Assembly: GCF_030867095.1 (NCBI RefSeq)
Contig: NC_081824.1
Span: forward strand, 347,546,203 to 347,610,202
Length of the DNA stretch: 64,000 nucleotides
From: Alligator mississippiensis
Lineage: Eukaryota; Chordata; Crocodylia; Alligatoridae
Reading direction: 5' to 3'
Numbering within the stretch: the first letter of the stretch is position 1; each line of letters starts with the position of its first letter. Positions 32,411-45,478 of this stretch are shown here, one piece after another. Under the pieces are notes generated by a model that was given only the letters and a program-made list of their open reading frames with translations, was not told where the DNA came from and ran no database searches. A program made the translations under genes and the position numbers.

Positions 32411-35251
32411 CTGTAATGAGATCAAAATACAAAATGAAGCTAAGAGCTTGGCTACTTTTACCCATAGCTTGCATGTTTGAATTGGTTCATCTCCCTACTG
32501 CAGCATAATGGTCAGTGATTAGATATAAAATCTTATTCAGTGTTTCAGTTAGCATCAAAAGGGGTTGGATACTGTTTGCAGAGTGTGAGTATTGTGAACA
32601 TAAAAGAGAGGAGTAGCTATTACTAAAAAGAGAGCCTGTTACACATTGCCTTCAAGTGGGAATTTATTCATTACGAATTCTTCTACACAGGAGGTGTAAA
32701 ATATGAAGTGTTAGCTTCAACCAAGGATGTAGAAGTGAAAGTAAGATTTTTAAAATTTATTTCTTCCCTTTGAATCACCTTTGTCTTTGTCCCAGGTATA
32801 TCCTCAAGCAGGCAAGTCTAGTGGAAAGGGTAATGATTTGGGTTCCTGACATCACCTAGTAAAACACTCATTTGCAATAAAATGGAGTCACTGGTTAGGT
32901 GAGAGAGCAGACATCCTATCTGTTCTGTAGTCCTGTTTCTGTCCCCCTTGCAGTCTAAAGTTTAAAGTTGATTTAAAGTAGTGCAGCATCTCATCATGTG
33001 CCAGGCCATTAGCCTCATGACTCTTCACTGTTTGTCTGAGAAGGGAGGAGGCCTTCTCATTGACTTCAGTGTTATTTAAGCCATGCTTTGTGTTGAGAAG
33101 AAAAAACCGAAGGTCTTCATTTTTGGAGTCATCTCTCTGTTAGCTAGAAGCAGCATACTGGTGAAAGATAACACCTTTTAAAAAAAAAAAAAGTGTTCTG
33201 GGTAGCATAGTATAGAAAGCCATCTCCATGCCCCAACTAAAGCAAACATTTCAGAGGTGAGTTGTTAACCATTCCAGATATCACAAATATTTGAGAAACA
33301 AGCAAACTTCTATAATTTTTGCCAAGGTCAAACTATATCTCCAAGAAAACATGCTTACAGTTTACATTGCTTTTGATGCTTGGAACAAAAATCAGTGAAG
33401 CATAAAATTTAAAAAAATAGCAGCTTGCAGATATCAGGCCTCTGGTCAAAGGCCAAATTCAGCTTTTAGATAGTTGGCACGAATGCCAGAAGAATATATC
33501 CAAAGGCAAAATTTGACCAACTTCTCTCAGACATTTAGATGCTCTCTCCCTTACAGTCATTGTTTCAAGTCTTTCATTTTGTCTTATTCTGTGCAATGTG
33601 CTCTGAGACATGAGATAAAGCCAGTTTAAAAAATGTAAAAATAAAAGAATGATTGACATGTAGCAGCATGACAAATGTGAATGGATAATTATCTTTCTCC
33701 AATGACACACATGAATGTGGCCACATTTTAGTAATACACTATTTTAATAGTAAGTCTAAACATACACTTAATTTTGAGAATAGGCAAAGTAGCAAAAGGC
33801 TCACTCCTTTATGCAATGAAACACTGGTCTATAAAAGAGAGGAGAACTGAAAACAGTAGGGTTGGAGGATAGGGTGAAAGGTTTATTTTCCCCTCTCTGA
33901 TGCACTGGGTTCTAATGACAGGTGGTAATGGCAGCAGTGAGGATCATTGCAGTTGTGTATCCACCTGAATGAAGTCAGTGGGAGTCAGGATAAGGAACTG
34001 CACAATCAGGTACTTAACTGCCATCATTCCACATGCATGTCAGCAGTTTTATATAATTTAAACTGAACATTCAAAGAGGAGAAATATCAACAACCACCCT
34101 ACCACCCTGACATGTTTCCAACTTCTTGGGTCTGCGTTAATCCACACTCTAGTCATTCAGACTACTATCCCTGCTCCTGTGCTAAGGTAGCATGTTATAG
34201 AAGTGGGAAGTGATGCTTCATGTAAAGGCTTCAACAGACAATGCTACATAGGATGGAGAGTTACCTAGTTGTCAAGTGGGACTGACATTAACTGCTTGCA
34301 GAAGGTAGTCTTGAGTACCACTTCGTGGTTGCATAATTTTGTGATGGACTGATTTGGGTTCCTGACATCACCTTCCTTTCTGGGTCACCTTCCTTTCTGG
34401 TATTTCCTTTTTGGGTCATAAGATTGAACACCAGGAGAGGACTAAAATGAAGTTAACGAAAATGCCTTCCCTTAAAAATGATAAAATTAGCTATAATTTT
34501 CAAACAAAACCACTGCAAGTAGTATATCTACAATCCAAAACAAAAAATTTATCTTGCTGAAGAGTGGAAAGGAGTGAGTATAGAACCTGGAACAATTTTG
34601 GACATCTGTTAAATATATATTCATTATTTCTTTCCTATTTTATCACTCAAAACTCTCTAAATATTTGACAAGACCTGTCAGGCATATAGGTTTTTAGATG
34701 AATGATATGAGAACCAGCTTGGAAAAGATTTACCAGTGCCAGTTATCATTGCCAGGCATACATATAGATTTCTTAAATTTTTAATTCCAGACTCAGCTTC
34801 TGCTTTTTAAACCTTCAAAGTATCAAAGGCTGTTACAGCATTGTAAAGAAGAAAGAAATATTTTACTGTTAAAGTGCTTTAAATCCATGCTTGAGGCAGC
34901 TAAGAGGCACTTGTTTCTTAGAGGCACTTGTTTTTTACACTTGAAGGAAATATTGCACTTTTCTCTTCAGAATCTGTTCAACAACGTTTTTACGGTGGAT
35001 TGGCAGTCTTTTCAGTTGTAATTAAGAAGTGAAACTGGACATATCTAGCTTCCAATTTAGCTTTTTAAATAAAATATTACAATTATAAATTACTATCTGG
35101 TCTAGGGGATATCATAAAACACAGGTTATAATATCTTCTGCCTGCCAGATCATGCCTTAGGACAGACAGTGAAGGAAAGAAATTAGTTACAAAGGTGCAT
35201 TTTGATGTTTGACCTGGCCTTCTCTCTGTCTGAAAAGCAGTATGTCCTAAC
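32411..35251 (-). other. FHL2 intron 2
   Basis: Mostly AT-rich unique-looking sequence without exon candidates. A 12-base A run lies at about 33181-33192. A 24-base string starting TGATTTGGGTTCCTGAC occurs twice, at 32834-32857 and 34350-34373. An 18-base unit (TTAGAGGCACTTGTTT-like) is tandemly doubled at about 34902-34936. Confidence 0.55.
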
Positions 35252-35426
35252 CTGGCATAATAGTCTTCTTGCACTCATTGCATTTAGAAGAATACTCATT
35301 GGAGTAGCATTCAGTACAGAGTAGATGTTCCTCTTTTGCAGCAAAAGGTTTGTCGACCAATGAGTTCTTGCACTGAAAGCAGTGGAAACAGGTCTCATGC
35401 CAGTGTCGGTCCTTGTAGGACAGATC
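35252..35426 (-). CDS. FHL2: FHL2 coding exon 2: rest of LIM1 and start of LIM2
   Basis: 175 bp encoding residues 53-110 and the first base of Gly111. It starts DLSYKDRHWHETCFHC and ends CNECKKTIMPG. It carries H62, C65, C68, C71, C89 and C92 of LIM1, and C101 and C104 of LIM2. The acceptor is TTCTACAG above 35426; the donor is GTTAGG below 35252. Phase 0 at the start matches exon 1. The reading frame used here is not the longest open one in the region, so the exon is easily missed by simple frame searching. Confidence 0.96.
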
Positions 35427-37439
35427 CTGTAGAAATCCAAAATCACAGAATAAACAGAATGAACAGTTTGCACAATTGGAAGCTGGGAGAATATAAACAC
35501 ATCCAAGTCTGAATCTTAGCCAGGATTTAAGGCTTATTCTTACAGATCAAGAAAATAAATTGTCCTGCTAAGATGACCTGATTTTGCTCTGGTTACACAA
35601 GAGGGCTAAAGGCAGCTTTATCCCTTTGACAGGCTTTTTAAAATTCAAGTTCATTTCACTTTTTGTAATGCTTCAGAGAAAGAAGTAATCTCCTTTAGAT
35701 ATTTCTTCTCTGAATAAAGTCCTATTTTCAAATAAGAATGCATTGACATGCTAAATATGATACATTCTCAACTTGGTTGAGAACATGGTCAGAATTGTCA
35801 CTGTTGCTGTCTAGAGTTTCTTTAATGTGATAATTTTACCATGGGCTTACCACAAAGATGGGATATCACATCACTTCTGTAGCTACCAATCCAAAACACT
35901 CTGATGCTAGGACTGGCATGGGTATTTCAGTTCCAAAGGTAATTTATCAGTAGGAGGAATTATTTCAAAGAACTGTTGTTCCAGAAAAGGCCAAAAGGAA
36001 GTCCATAGGAAAGATGACCCATATAATTTGTCACAGCCAGCATCTTTGGGTCTCAGATAAAATGGAACCCAGATCCAAGCAAAACCAATGCAATAAAAAA
36101 GCTCCACACTTTTCAGTAAATGAGACAAAAACAGAAACTATTCCTCTCATCTCTTCCAATTCTGGAGAGGGTATTTGGATATTTGGAGAAAATGGACCTG
36201 AACTATTAAATCAATCCCACACAAACAGGCTTTACAAAACCCACGTACCCTTGGTGTTAGTGATTCTTATTCTACTTTAGGAAAGGACTAAATATGGAAT
36301 ATTTTGCTTTTCCAATTATGACAATCCTCAAAATTCCTGATTTAACCATTAGTACATCAGATGTTTTACAATGTCATTTTCTGGGATACCTAGAAACTTT
36401 CTGCCACTGTAAATACAATGCGTGTGGGAGAGACACGAGCCAAATAACATATGATGCAGGGCAACATGTCATGCTCCACTCTTATGGGTGCTGTGACAGA
36501 AAATTTTAATGCTGTTCAAAGGAAAAGGGAAGATTAAATAATCAGAATATCTAACCTAATATGTGCATTCTCAGAAATTATACTAGGATCTGTGTAGTGA
36601 ATGAGTGAATTAACCTTTTGGTTTCCATTTAAAGATTCATGGATAATTTGGCTAAGTTACTTATTTTGCTGATCTGAATAGAGAAGAACAAAGTCTAAGA
36701 TATCAGCATTTTTAATCTGTGAGGCAGAACATTAACAGTAGCATAATTTAGAGAGTTTCATTTGAACACCTGCTCTGCCCTCCCTCCCCTCAACTCCTGC
36801 AGTTTATTTTCAAGTCATGATTGAGGATGTTCATGTTTTTCCAGCTCTGAGGTCATGCTCTGAGGTACAATACCCATTGAGGATCCTATTTCACTTTTTC
36901 AAAGACTTATTCATTCAGCCTTCTCTATTCATGTCAATCAAAACCTTCTAAAGAAGCCTGATTTCTTCTCCTCAAGTATCAGATATTTTTGAACATCAAA
37001 ATAAAAAACCTTGTTGAAAAGATTAGTATTTACATTTATTTCTTTAAAGGAAGTTGAACAACCTAATCCTGATCTCAGAAGAACAATATTTTTCATGGAA
37101 AAATGCAAGCTAGAATTAACTAGGAACATTCCAAAATGAAATATTTGCCTGCTGGAAAATGAAATGACAACAGATCTGTTTGTCTTGATTGCTTATGAAA
37201 GTGAAGACCATTTTAAACATAAATTATAATTTTTTCCAGTTTCCTTTTTCCTTTTTTGCTATGTTGGTAAGATGTTTTTTCCTCCAAAGTTAGTAAATGG
37301 TTTGCTTTTTATCTGTATAGGCCTCGATAGAAGTATAAGTTTTTCATGTTTTAAGAGGAGAATTAATAGATTATACTTATTCTTTGCTGTAACAGTTTAG
37401 CAATCTTTGGTCAGAAGCCTCTGAGTCATAAAGCAGAGT
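35427..37439 (-). other. FHL2 intron 1, 3' part
   Basis: AT-rich intron sequence. No exon, RNA gene or clear repeat that I can support. Confidence 0.55.
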
Positions 37440-37690
37440 TAGGTTTAATGTTTAAGCCTAGGCTTACAATGCAGCCATTGGTGTGATCTATAGCATGCAT
37501 ATTTATACTGGAGCTAGGCAGAATACGCCTAGGTTAATATTTCTAGTAGTGTAGCGACAGCACCATGGGCTACACAAGCCTACTTGTGACCCCATGTACT
37601 TACTGTCGTTACTCAAGTTGGCTGGATGAAAGCTAGCTCAGGTACATTTGTATGTACTAGTCATACCTCTGACTGCACTGTATTTACAAA
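37440..37690. repeat. Unclassified repeat related to 18050-18260
   Basis: It shares AGCTAGCTCAGGTAC / GAGCTAGGCAG-type motifs in both orientations with the block near 18070-18240. Probably a degenerate DNA-element remnant. Confidence 0.35.
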
Positions 37691-37895
37691 CACAACTTAA
37701 ACACAGTCTAGACATAGCAGTCAAGAGAAGATTCTGAGTTATGCTTCAGCCTCATGTGCAAACACAATTTTATGTTAAATTATGTCCAGACCCTGACCAA
37801 TTCCTAACCTAAACTTAGAGCAGCCTCTAACATGCTCTAATTTATAGTGGCTGCTCACAACCCGAAAGAACTGTTTCAGTGTTCATACTCCCTAC

Positions 37896-37960
37896 ACATA
37901 CTCACATACTCATACCATTAGTTCACACCTACACATACTCATACCATAAGTTCATATTCC
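37896..37960. repeat. Short tandem duplication (about 32-bp unit)
   Basis: CACATACTCATACCAT followed by AGTTCA is repeated twice with few changes. Confidence 0.7.
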
Positions 37961-38077
37961 TTACACAGGTGTGCCAGAAGGAAGTGACATAAAAATCACT
38001 GGGTGACTATGTGACTAAGGGATCTCCTGGTATTAGAAGGTATGTTTGAAAGACTGGTTATACTGGTTTCACACTTT

Positions 38078-38290
38078 CTGGGCATGTCTACATGTGTGCT
38101 TTACTGCGTGTTAGACTAATTTAAATAATAATTTAATAGTAAAGCATCACAGTCTACACGTGCACCACAATTAGTGTGCAGTAGATTCATTTACTCTGGT
38201 GTAGGATAGTCCTGTCAAACACAGGTACTATCCTATACCACAGTAAATCACTGTGTTTAAACGCTTCTGTAGGTGGTGATGTTGGGATTA
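38078..38290. mobile_element. MITE fragment with CTACATGTGTGCTTTACTGC terminus
   Basis: It begins GGGCATGTCTACATGTGTGC followed by TTTACTGCG, resembling motifs of the palindromic element at 7258-7645. The interior holds TACTATCCTATACCACAGTAAA against TTTACTCTGGTGTAGGATAGT, an inverted pair at 38194-38246. The right end is not sharply defined. Confidence 0.5.
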
Positions 38291-38451
38291 GTTTGCACCC
38301 CACTATGTACAACAAACAGTTGAGGACCTGACTTATTGTATCAATTGATCCTGATCTTTTTTTCAAGCTCGGCCTTCGATATTGCAGTTCTTCCAAAATG
38401 TACAAATCTAGGGTTCAGAATATGTTTACTTCTTTTGGATGAAACTTTTAT

Positions 38452-38713
38452 GGGCACATCTACACGTGATGTTATGTCGCTGTAGTGACACACTATGGTG
38501 ACATAGCATCCAAAAGTATGCTATGTCCAGCAGCTACTTATGACCAGCATATTACATATGACCAGCAGCTACTTCACCAAAGCAGTGCACTCCCCCATTA
38601 TAGCACACCTCTATGGCAACATAGCTGCTAAAAATAACCATGTGTCACCAAAAGAAAGTACTGAAGCATGGCACAGTAACAACATTGTCATAAGGTGTCA
38701 TGAAGACGCACCC
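38452..38713 (-). mobile_element. MITE, family copy 2
   Basis: Terminal repeats GGGCACATCT at the left and AGACGCACCC at the right, flanked by TAT on both sides (38449-38451, 38714-38716). Read on the minus strand it is colinear with the copy at 18815-19073. An internal duplication of GACCAGCAGCTACTT lies near 38527-38572. Confidence 0.72.
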
Positions 38714-40327
38714 TATGTAAATAAGTTCTTTTTAACTGAACAAAATTATAAGATTAGAATTGCCTTGTTTTATAAACATAAATTCCTTATACCCTGCAAC
38801 TCCATTGTGTTTATTTGGGCTCTAGTACAACTTAAAATGTATATAATGGACAATGGCTTACCTTTTCCTTTGAATTGGGTTTCAACAGAGACCCATAGGA
38901 AGAAGATTAGAGAGGTTTTAACTGGGACAGCAAATACATATATTTGTGTTCATGATTTAAAGTGTATCAGCCATCTTACTTGTTGTGATGATTTCCTTAG
39001 AGCTTAGGGGGGAATAGGGTTCAAACTTTGTATATTGCATGGATTTTAGATAGTCATCTCCTGTGACAGAATTCTTTGGCAGTATAGCATACTAGCATTC
39101 CTGCATCAGTAAGGCACTCCTATTGTAGGCATAGCCTGAATGATTACTGCTAAGACTAAGACCTTGATGCTTTAAAAATATACAGGTGAGGGTTCTAGGG
39201 TCTCTCCCTCCATTCTTCCTCACAACACAGGGTACCAGTCAGATTTTTAACACCAAAGTAAAAGAAAGGGTTGCAGCTCAGCAAAGGTGTAAGGTTCATC
39301 TGAAATATTAAGTGAAGCTTTCTGTTCCAAAAAATATTTAAAATTTCCCTTTTCTGCTTACATATTACTAGGAGCTACTTATTGTGTTTTCACTGTATAT
39401 TTGAGATTGACTCTGCTGATCCATTTTGGCCCACATCCTGTCACAGTAGCTTTCCACCACAGTTCCCTTTTAATTTTGTTCTTGTGTTATATAAAGAGAC
39501 TTCCCCTCCTCCCCTCCACTAAGCCACTAATGTGGTCTTCATTAGAAAGGTGGGCTATTATATGTATTTCCTGAATTCATAATATTCCTTGTGCCAATGA
39601 AACTCCAAAGAAACTATTAAAAATGTAAAGAATGCCAAAATCAACCCAAAGTCAAATTTAGGCAGTTAAGCAAACGAAAACATAATAGATGGATTTCCAG
39701 AAAGAATGTTCAAGGTTTCAAGCAAGCAAGAATAGGAAACAAAAGCTGTACTGGGGAGTCACAAGGGACTCAGGCGTTAAAATGTGAGCCCATTTCTCTT
39801 AAAGAAATTATATTCTTTCTTATGAGACAATCTTAGGAAGCTGTTGGCATATGGATAATGTGCAATGACTCTTGAGAGAAACACCAGTGCATTTTTCTAA
39901 TGTCTCCCAGCACCTCTCAGCACTCAGTAGATGAAGTTTTAATCTGCCTGTCAGGGTTTTATAAACATCAGCTAGAAGTGTTTACAGTTAACATGGTGGC
40001 CTTAGGCCAGATGAAGTATTAACACCATGTGTTACCATTTAATTAAATGTGTTTTTGTGAAAACCAATATTTCAAAAAAGGAACAAATCTGTAATTTTTG
40101 AATAATATTCACACACACCCATGGAAGCACTGTATGGTGATTGTATTTAAAACAAAAGGTTATTTTAAATTCTTGCAAATGAGGGCATCCTTCAGCTTAC
40201 ATCTTCTCATGTATTTACCATATGCTACTATTAATGTTGTGATTGCAATGCAGTGTAGATATATCCAAACTAAATACATCTCATATAGCTACCAAGAGCA
40301 GCCTACCTGTGGAAGCCCCAAGCTCAG
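38714..40327 (-). other. FHL2 intron 1, middle part
   Basis: No exon-like sequence recognised. A 155-codon frame at 38540-39007 starts inside the MITE and has no known motif. Confidence 0.5.
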
Positions 40328-41109
40328 CAGCGGGTGTCAAACACATTTAAGAAGCTGGGTAAATACCTGAGCATTATGTCCATGCTGAGTTCTGGGCTTC
40401 CATGGCTGTACTACTACCAGTACTTGGTGTAATTAGTTAAAATATAGTTCAGGTATCTCTGTATCATGGGCATGAAAATCATATTGCCTCATGAGCTGGA
40501 TGAGTGGCACAGGGCAAGTCCGTGGTTTAGATCAAATCCACAGATTTCTCCCCCCCCAACTCCCTCCCAGCTCCATTCTCAATCTAGCACACATGGCTTA
40601 TGCTCTGGGACCCGTACCACACACGGTAACCATCCCAGCCAGTCTGGGATCTGTGCCACAGGTGACACCCTCTCTTCCTCCCCCACTGGCTGGTTTGGAA
40701 CTGCGCCGCATGTGGCATGCTTCTGAGACCAGACTGGCCAGGATGGGCACTACATCTGGTGTAGGTCCCAGGACAGAAACTTCATGTGGCACCTCCTGCC
40801 CCAGCTAGTCCAGGACCCACACCACACATGGCACAGTTCTAGACTGGAGAGGTGGGGGACTGCAAGTAGTGAGGATCTCAGACTGGCTGGGGTGGAAGCA
40901 CATGCAGTGTGGGTCCCAGGGCACTGCATGTAGCACAGATCCCAAATCAGTCAAAGAGGGCACCACATGCAGTGCACATCCCAGGCCTTGTGTGTGGGTC
41001 TGCTCTGGCAGCATGTGGGTCAACTCAGAACCAGGGGCAGCACAGAGGGCTGGATGACATGGTTCCATGGGTCATATCCAGCCCAAGGGCTGTATCTTTG
41101 ACATGCCTG
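40328..41109. mobile_element. hAT-like non-autonomous element with internal minisatellite
   Basis: The ends CAGCGGGTGTCAAAC and TTTGACATGCCTG are inverted relatives of a common hAT terminus. The interior (about 40540-41040) is built from degenerate ~45-90 base units around CTGGGACC / CACACATGGCAC / GTCCCAGG in both orientations. The flanking 8-mers do not match, so the target duplication is decayed or the borders are slightly off. No transposase. Confidence 0.6.
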
Positions 41110-41159
41110 GTCTCTCCCATGCAGTTGTAGTGAGGGGCAGTTTAATAGGTGGTGCTCTA

Positions 41160-41330
41160 CTTCAGTGCTAGAGACCCAAAGTCAGATTTTTCTCTCACTT
41201 ACACTTTTGGCTCCAGTGGAATTACCCCTGATATTCAACAATATAAGAGAATCAGGCCTCCTTGCTTTTGTATTGTTGTGTGGTATTTTACAGCTACACT
41301 CATACCTGTGGTAGTATTTTACACCTACTT
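41160..41330. repeat. Ancient interspersed repeat fragment
   Basis: The segment with AGTGGAATTACCCCTGAT and AGAATCAGGCC is similar to 52920-52978 (TAATGGAATTACACC and AGAATCAGACTGG). A shared ancient repeat is the simplest reading. Class not known. Confidence 0.4.
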
Positions 41331-43001
41331 TCCTCAGATGGAAAAGATTATACAATATACAAAAAGGTTTAGAATGAGGCCCTTCAGGTCTTGCTCCTGG
41401 CTCTGGTTTCTCACTATGTGGCTTAAGAATCAGTATGCTGAGCCACTTGGCCATTGAGTACAGGAAAGTGCCTTGCATGATGTAAGAGTGAAATTTTTGA
41501 TAGTTCCAGAAGCATTCCTGGTTCAGTTCCCCCAGCTTAGAAAAAAGCCAGTGTCGCTGACAAAGGGCCAACTGGGAATATTAGAAATGATAAACAAATG
41601 GATTGCCTCCAGACTCTATCAGCGAAGGGGAGGGTCCTACTGGAAAATACCATATACAAGTCCTGATTCCTCTCTCATTTACATCACAACGACTTAACTT
41701 CAGTAGAGAAACTCTCATGTGGTAAGTGTACAATTTATACCAGGTAAGAGAGGAAGAAGTGAGGTATAAGTGAGGAAGAACTGGGCCCATAATATGTTTA
41801 TTAAACATATCATTTTTTACTTCTGAAAACCTACAACTGTATCAACACTCTATCTGAACATGGAGATAAATATAGGCTCCCTTTCAATTTTTATTTTACA
41901 TGTAACAGATACAGCCATGAAAATCAACTTAATTCCAAAGCCTGCAGCAACAAGGCTTGTCAATATTTTTATTTTTATGTTTCAGAGGGAAAGATTACTC
42001 TTTAAAGACTATGGTCCAGTCCTACAACTGAAAAAAGCCAAAACAGCAACAATACTAGAGATTATTTATCTGTTTAATTATTCTTTCCATTTACTTAAGA
42101 AATCTTCAATGAAAACTCCCATTTGCTTTATATGTACTTCACAAACATAGTTTTGTATCTTTACTTTATTGGTTAGAATATTCCAGTTAGAATATTAAAG
42201 TGCTGTTACATATTTCTGCGTGCCATTAAAGAGTGTCTTGTTTAAAAATACAGAAGAAAAGTATATTGAATAATACCCTTACTCCCTAAATCCATAAATC
42301 TGAGTTGAAAAGTTCAGCCTGATTAACTCATGAATACTTTGTCCGAGATTTGTTGAACACAGTCCAAGTTTTGGGATTCTTGAATGTCAACACATGGAAA
42401 TATCTTCTCAAGGGATTAGACAGAGACTTAAAACAAAAGTACATTCTAGAATGGGTCAGAAATATGATTTTTGTTTTATCAGGTCAGGCTGTTTTCCTTT
42501 CTTATTTTGAATATTTATGAGCTGTAGGAAAGTTGGCATGGAACATACATCTATTGCATCGTTTCTCTGCCATGTGTAGTTAAATCTTCTTACTTATTTA
42601 GAGTTTTATTAAAGGGGTTTTCCCACTTATTTTCTAACAAAGTGGGGTGATTAGGGAAGGGTAAAAGATCAGAACTGGCTTTTCCCAAATCCAACCTTGA
42701 ACCATTTTTGCAAGTGCAGTCTAATCACTCCAGCCCTTACTAGGTGTCTTTGACCCTAGGTTTGCTCCCATTTTCCCTCCTTCCTTCACAACATTCCTTT
42801 TTCAGAACCCTAACTAGCCTTCACGTCCCTAAATCTGCTATTAGTAATGGCAGCTATCCAGACTGCTTATTACTCATAAGACATTGGGAAGACTGTCATG
42901 GTTCATGATCAGGCAGTCAGGACTGGGAAAGAGTTTATATGAATGTCTGAAGTAAGCGGCTAACTGTTAAATACTAAAATAGAATTGAATAGGATCTGTG
43001 G
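41331..43001 (-). other. FHL2 intron 1, 5' middle part
   Basis: AT-rich, with no feature that I can support. Confidence 0.5.
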
Positions 43002-43009
43002 GCCTATAC

Positions 43010-44278
43010 CAGGGGTGGGCAAAATACAGTTCACGGGCCAGATCTGGACTGCGAGACCATACTATCCAGCCCATGGGCCCCTAAAAAAATTATGAAAATT
43101 AAAATTTATCTATCCTTGGTTCCTGTCAAAGATGACAGGAACCAAGAATGGTAGGACCCAGGGGAAGCCCTGGAGAGCTCCTGCAGCAGCAGGGCATGCC
43201 CGGCCCCGCCCTCCCTCCCTGCCTCCTGCCCAGAGTTTCCTGCTGCAGCCGCTCACAGCACATGCAGGGCTGTCCTGAGCAGGGACAGGCAGCCCCACGC
43301 AGGCTGCGAGCAGCTGCAGCGTGGGGCGCCGGCCACGGGGTGGGAGAGGGGCCGCTTTTCCCCCACACTCAGCACCAGCTTGTAACCCAGCCCCACACCA
43401 GCTCTGGGTTTGCCTGTTGGGGCTGCGCCACAGCAGCAGCAGCTGCGTCCCTCCCCCGTTTGCCGCTCCGGGCAGTGTTTACTGCTGCTGACCAGTGCGC
43501 GAGTTCTGGGTGGGTAGCAGCAGCAAACGCTGCCCAATGCAGCAAGCGGGGGGCACAGCTGCCGCCACTGTGTACAGCACTGACAGGCAAGCCGAGAGTC
43601 AGCACAGGGCCAAGGCTGGGAGCAGGGGTGGGTTACAAGCTGGTGCTGAGCGTGAGGTAAAGTGGCCCCTCCCCTGCCCCATGCCCAGTGCCCCGTGCTG
43701 CAGCCACTCACAGCCCACATGGGGCCGTCTGTGCCTGCTCAGAACAGCTCCATATGGACTGTGAGCAACTTCAGCAGGGAGCTCCGGGCATGGGGTCGGG
43801 GGGAAGGGCCGCTTTACCTCCACGCTCAGTACCAGCTCCTTTCCTGCCGGTGAGCAGTGGGTTGGGGCTGCACGCTGTCCCCTGCCTGTACCAGCGGGCT
43901 AGGGGGGCACTGGGAGTGAGCGGGTGCAGAAGCAGGGCCTGCACCCATGTCCCAGGGCCAGCGCCAGCAGGGCCCAGAGCAGGGCAGCAGAGGTACAGAG
44001 TCCCGGCTGGCAGGGACTCTTTGGAGCCAGGCCAGCTTCCTGTTCTCTCTGCTGGTGCATCCCAGCCCAGCTCCACAGACCCCTCCCAGCCTGTGCCCTG
44101 CTCTGGGCCCCACCAGTGCTGGCCCTGGGACATTGGCCTCAAGACATTGGGACATTGGTCCCAAGATGGTGACCAGGGGGTGGGGCACCTGTTAAGGGGC
44201 GAGGCTATCCATGTGGCCCTTGACAGCTTGCCACAATGTAGTAAAGGGCCCTCCGCCTGAAATAATTGCCTGCCTCTG
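43010..44278. mobile_element. hAT-type non-autonomous element, 1.27 kb, perfect 8-bp TSD
   Basis: The ends CAGGGGTGGGCAA and TTGCCTGCCTCTG form a 13-base inverted repeat with two mismatches. GCCTATAC flanks both sides exactly (43002-43009 and 44279-44286). The interior is very GC-rich. A ~30-base unit (CCGCTTT...CTCAGCACCAGCT) occurs at 43351-43380, inverted at 43630-43661, and direct again at 43808-43838. The long frames in it, on both strands, are composition artefacts; no transposase motif appears. Confidence 0.92.
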
Positions 44279-44286
44279 GCCTATAC

Positions 44287-44630
44287 ACAGGCTGACTGGG
44301 CACTGTTCAGCATAGTATGGTTCTGTAGCCTTGTGACTACGGCACTCAACTGAGGAGGAGTCTTGGGTTTCAGTCCCTGTTCCGGGAATCCATTTCTATA
44401 GTTTACATTAAACAGTCATGGGATAAAATGTAGGAATAGGGGCCAGAACACCTCCTTGCTGCGTGACTTAATCATTAAACTGCAAAGCCAAACTCATTCT
44501 CTTTTTCTCTCTCTTGGGCACGATCACTCCTGCTTTCCTTACTGCCTCTTGGTGCAGCATTAACAAGAAGGTTGGAGAATTCATTTACCTGTTCTCACAT
44601 ATAACATAGTGGTTTGGACATTATTGTGTA
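44287..44630 (-). other. FHL2 intron 1, unassigned stretch
   Basis: No feature that I can support. Confidence 0.45.
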
Positions 44631-44725
44631 AGATCATAGAACTGTAGAAAATAAGGGTTAGGAGGGACCTCAGGAGGTCATCTAGTACAACACACTGCTC
44701 AAAGCAGGACCATCCCCTACTGTGA
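44631..44725 (-). mobile_element. CR1 3' end fragment
   Basis: ATCATAGAACTGTAG, GGAGGGACCTCAGGAGGTCATCTAG and AAAGCAGGACCATCCC match the minus-strand CR1 3' terminus. Confidence 0.8.
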
Positions 44726-45478
44726 AGATGTGAGATGCTAGTTTGAACCTCTTCAGGCTGAGGAAGAAACTGAACCCAAGTCTCCCACCTCATAAGCTAG
44801 TGCTTCAACAATGGCGCTATTCTATATAAAAGTTGGACACAATTCCACTATACCCACTTCCCCTGCCCCCTGGCAATTGTGTTTTGAAAGAAAGTGATTA
44901 CAACTGCATTTTGTGAGGGATCCAATCCTGTTAGTTAGGCTTGCTCTGAAAATCTCTACTGGATTGACCCTTCCAGGGGAGCTAGGTATCCAGTTTTTGG
45001 AACCTAATTTGGCTTAGGCCTGAAATAGGGACTGAGCTATGGGACAGACAGCATGGGCAGCTACAAGTAAGTGTGGGGGATGGGTAGAGATCTAGAGTAC
45101 TGCAGAGAGTGGGGGAGTGGGGGAGCAGAGGGTTCAATCTGGGCCAGCAGGGGAGGTGGGGGTGTTTATGCTAAAGCATAGCCTAGAGTGGCTACACATT
45201 AGTGTGACATGAGCTGTGTAACATGGATGAGAGAGAATCCTGCCCTGGAGTGGCATAACTTTGAGCCACCTAACAAGTGCTTAAAACTAGTTTCAGATGT
45301 TTCTATACAGATAATCCACGTGTTAACAGCTCCATGAGCCACCCAAAATTACCATGTAACAAGGCCCTAACAAGGGCCAAAGAGCAATGGGCAGTATCAA
45401 AATTCTGGGCCAAAGTACTTACCAAGAGATGGTGAGTACCCTCAGTTCCCACTGATCTACAAGGAGGAGCTTAAATTC

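Noticed and set aside
38540..39007. 155-codon frame in FHL2 intron 1
   Set aside because: It begins inside a MITE and has no known motif.
43148..44260. Several long frames on both strands (up to 190 codons)
   Set aside because: They lie inside a GC-rich hAT-type element with exact 8-bp flanks and are low-complexity Cys/Pro/Gly/Ala/Ser sequence.
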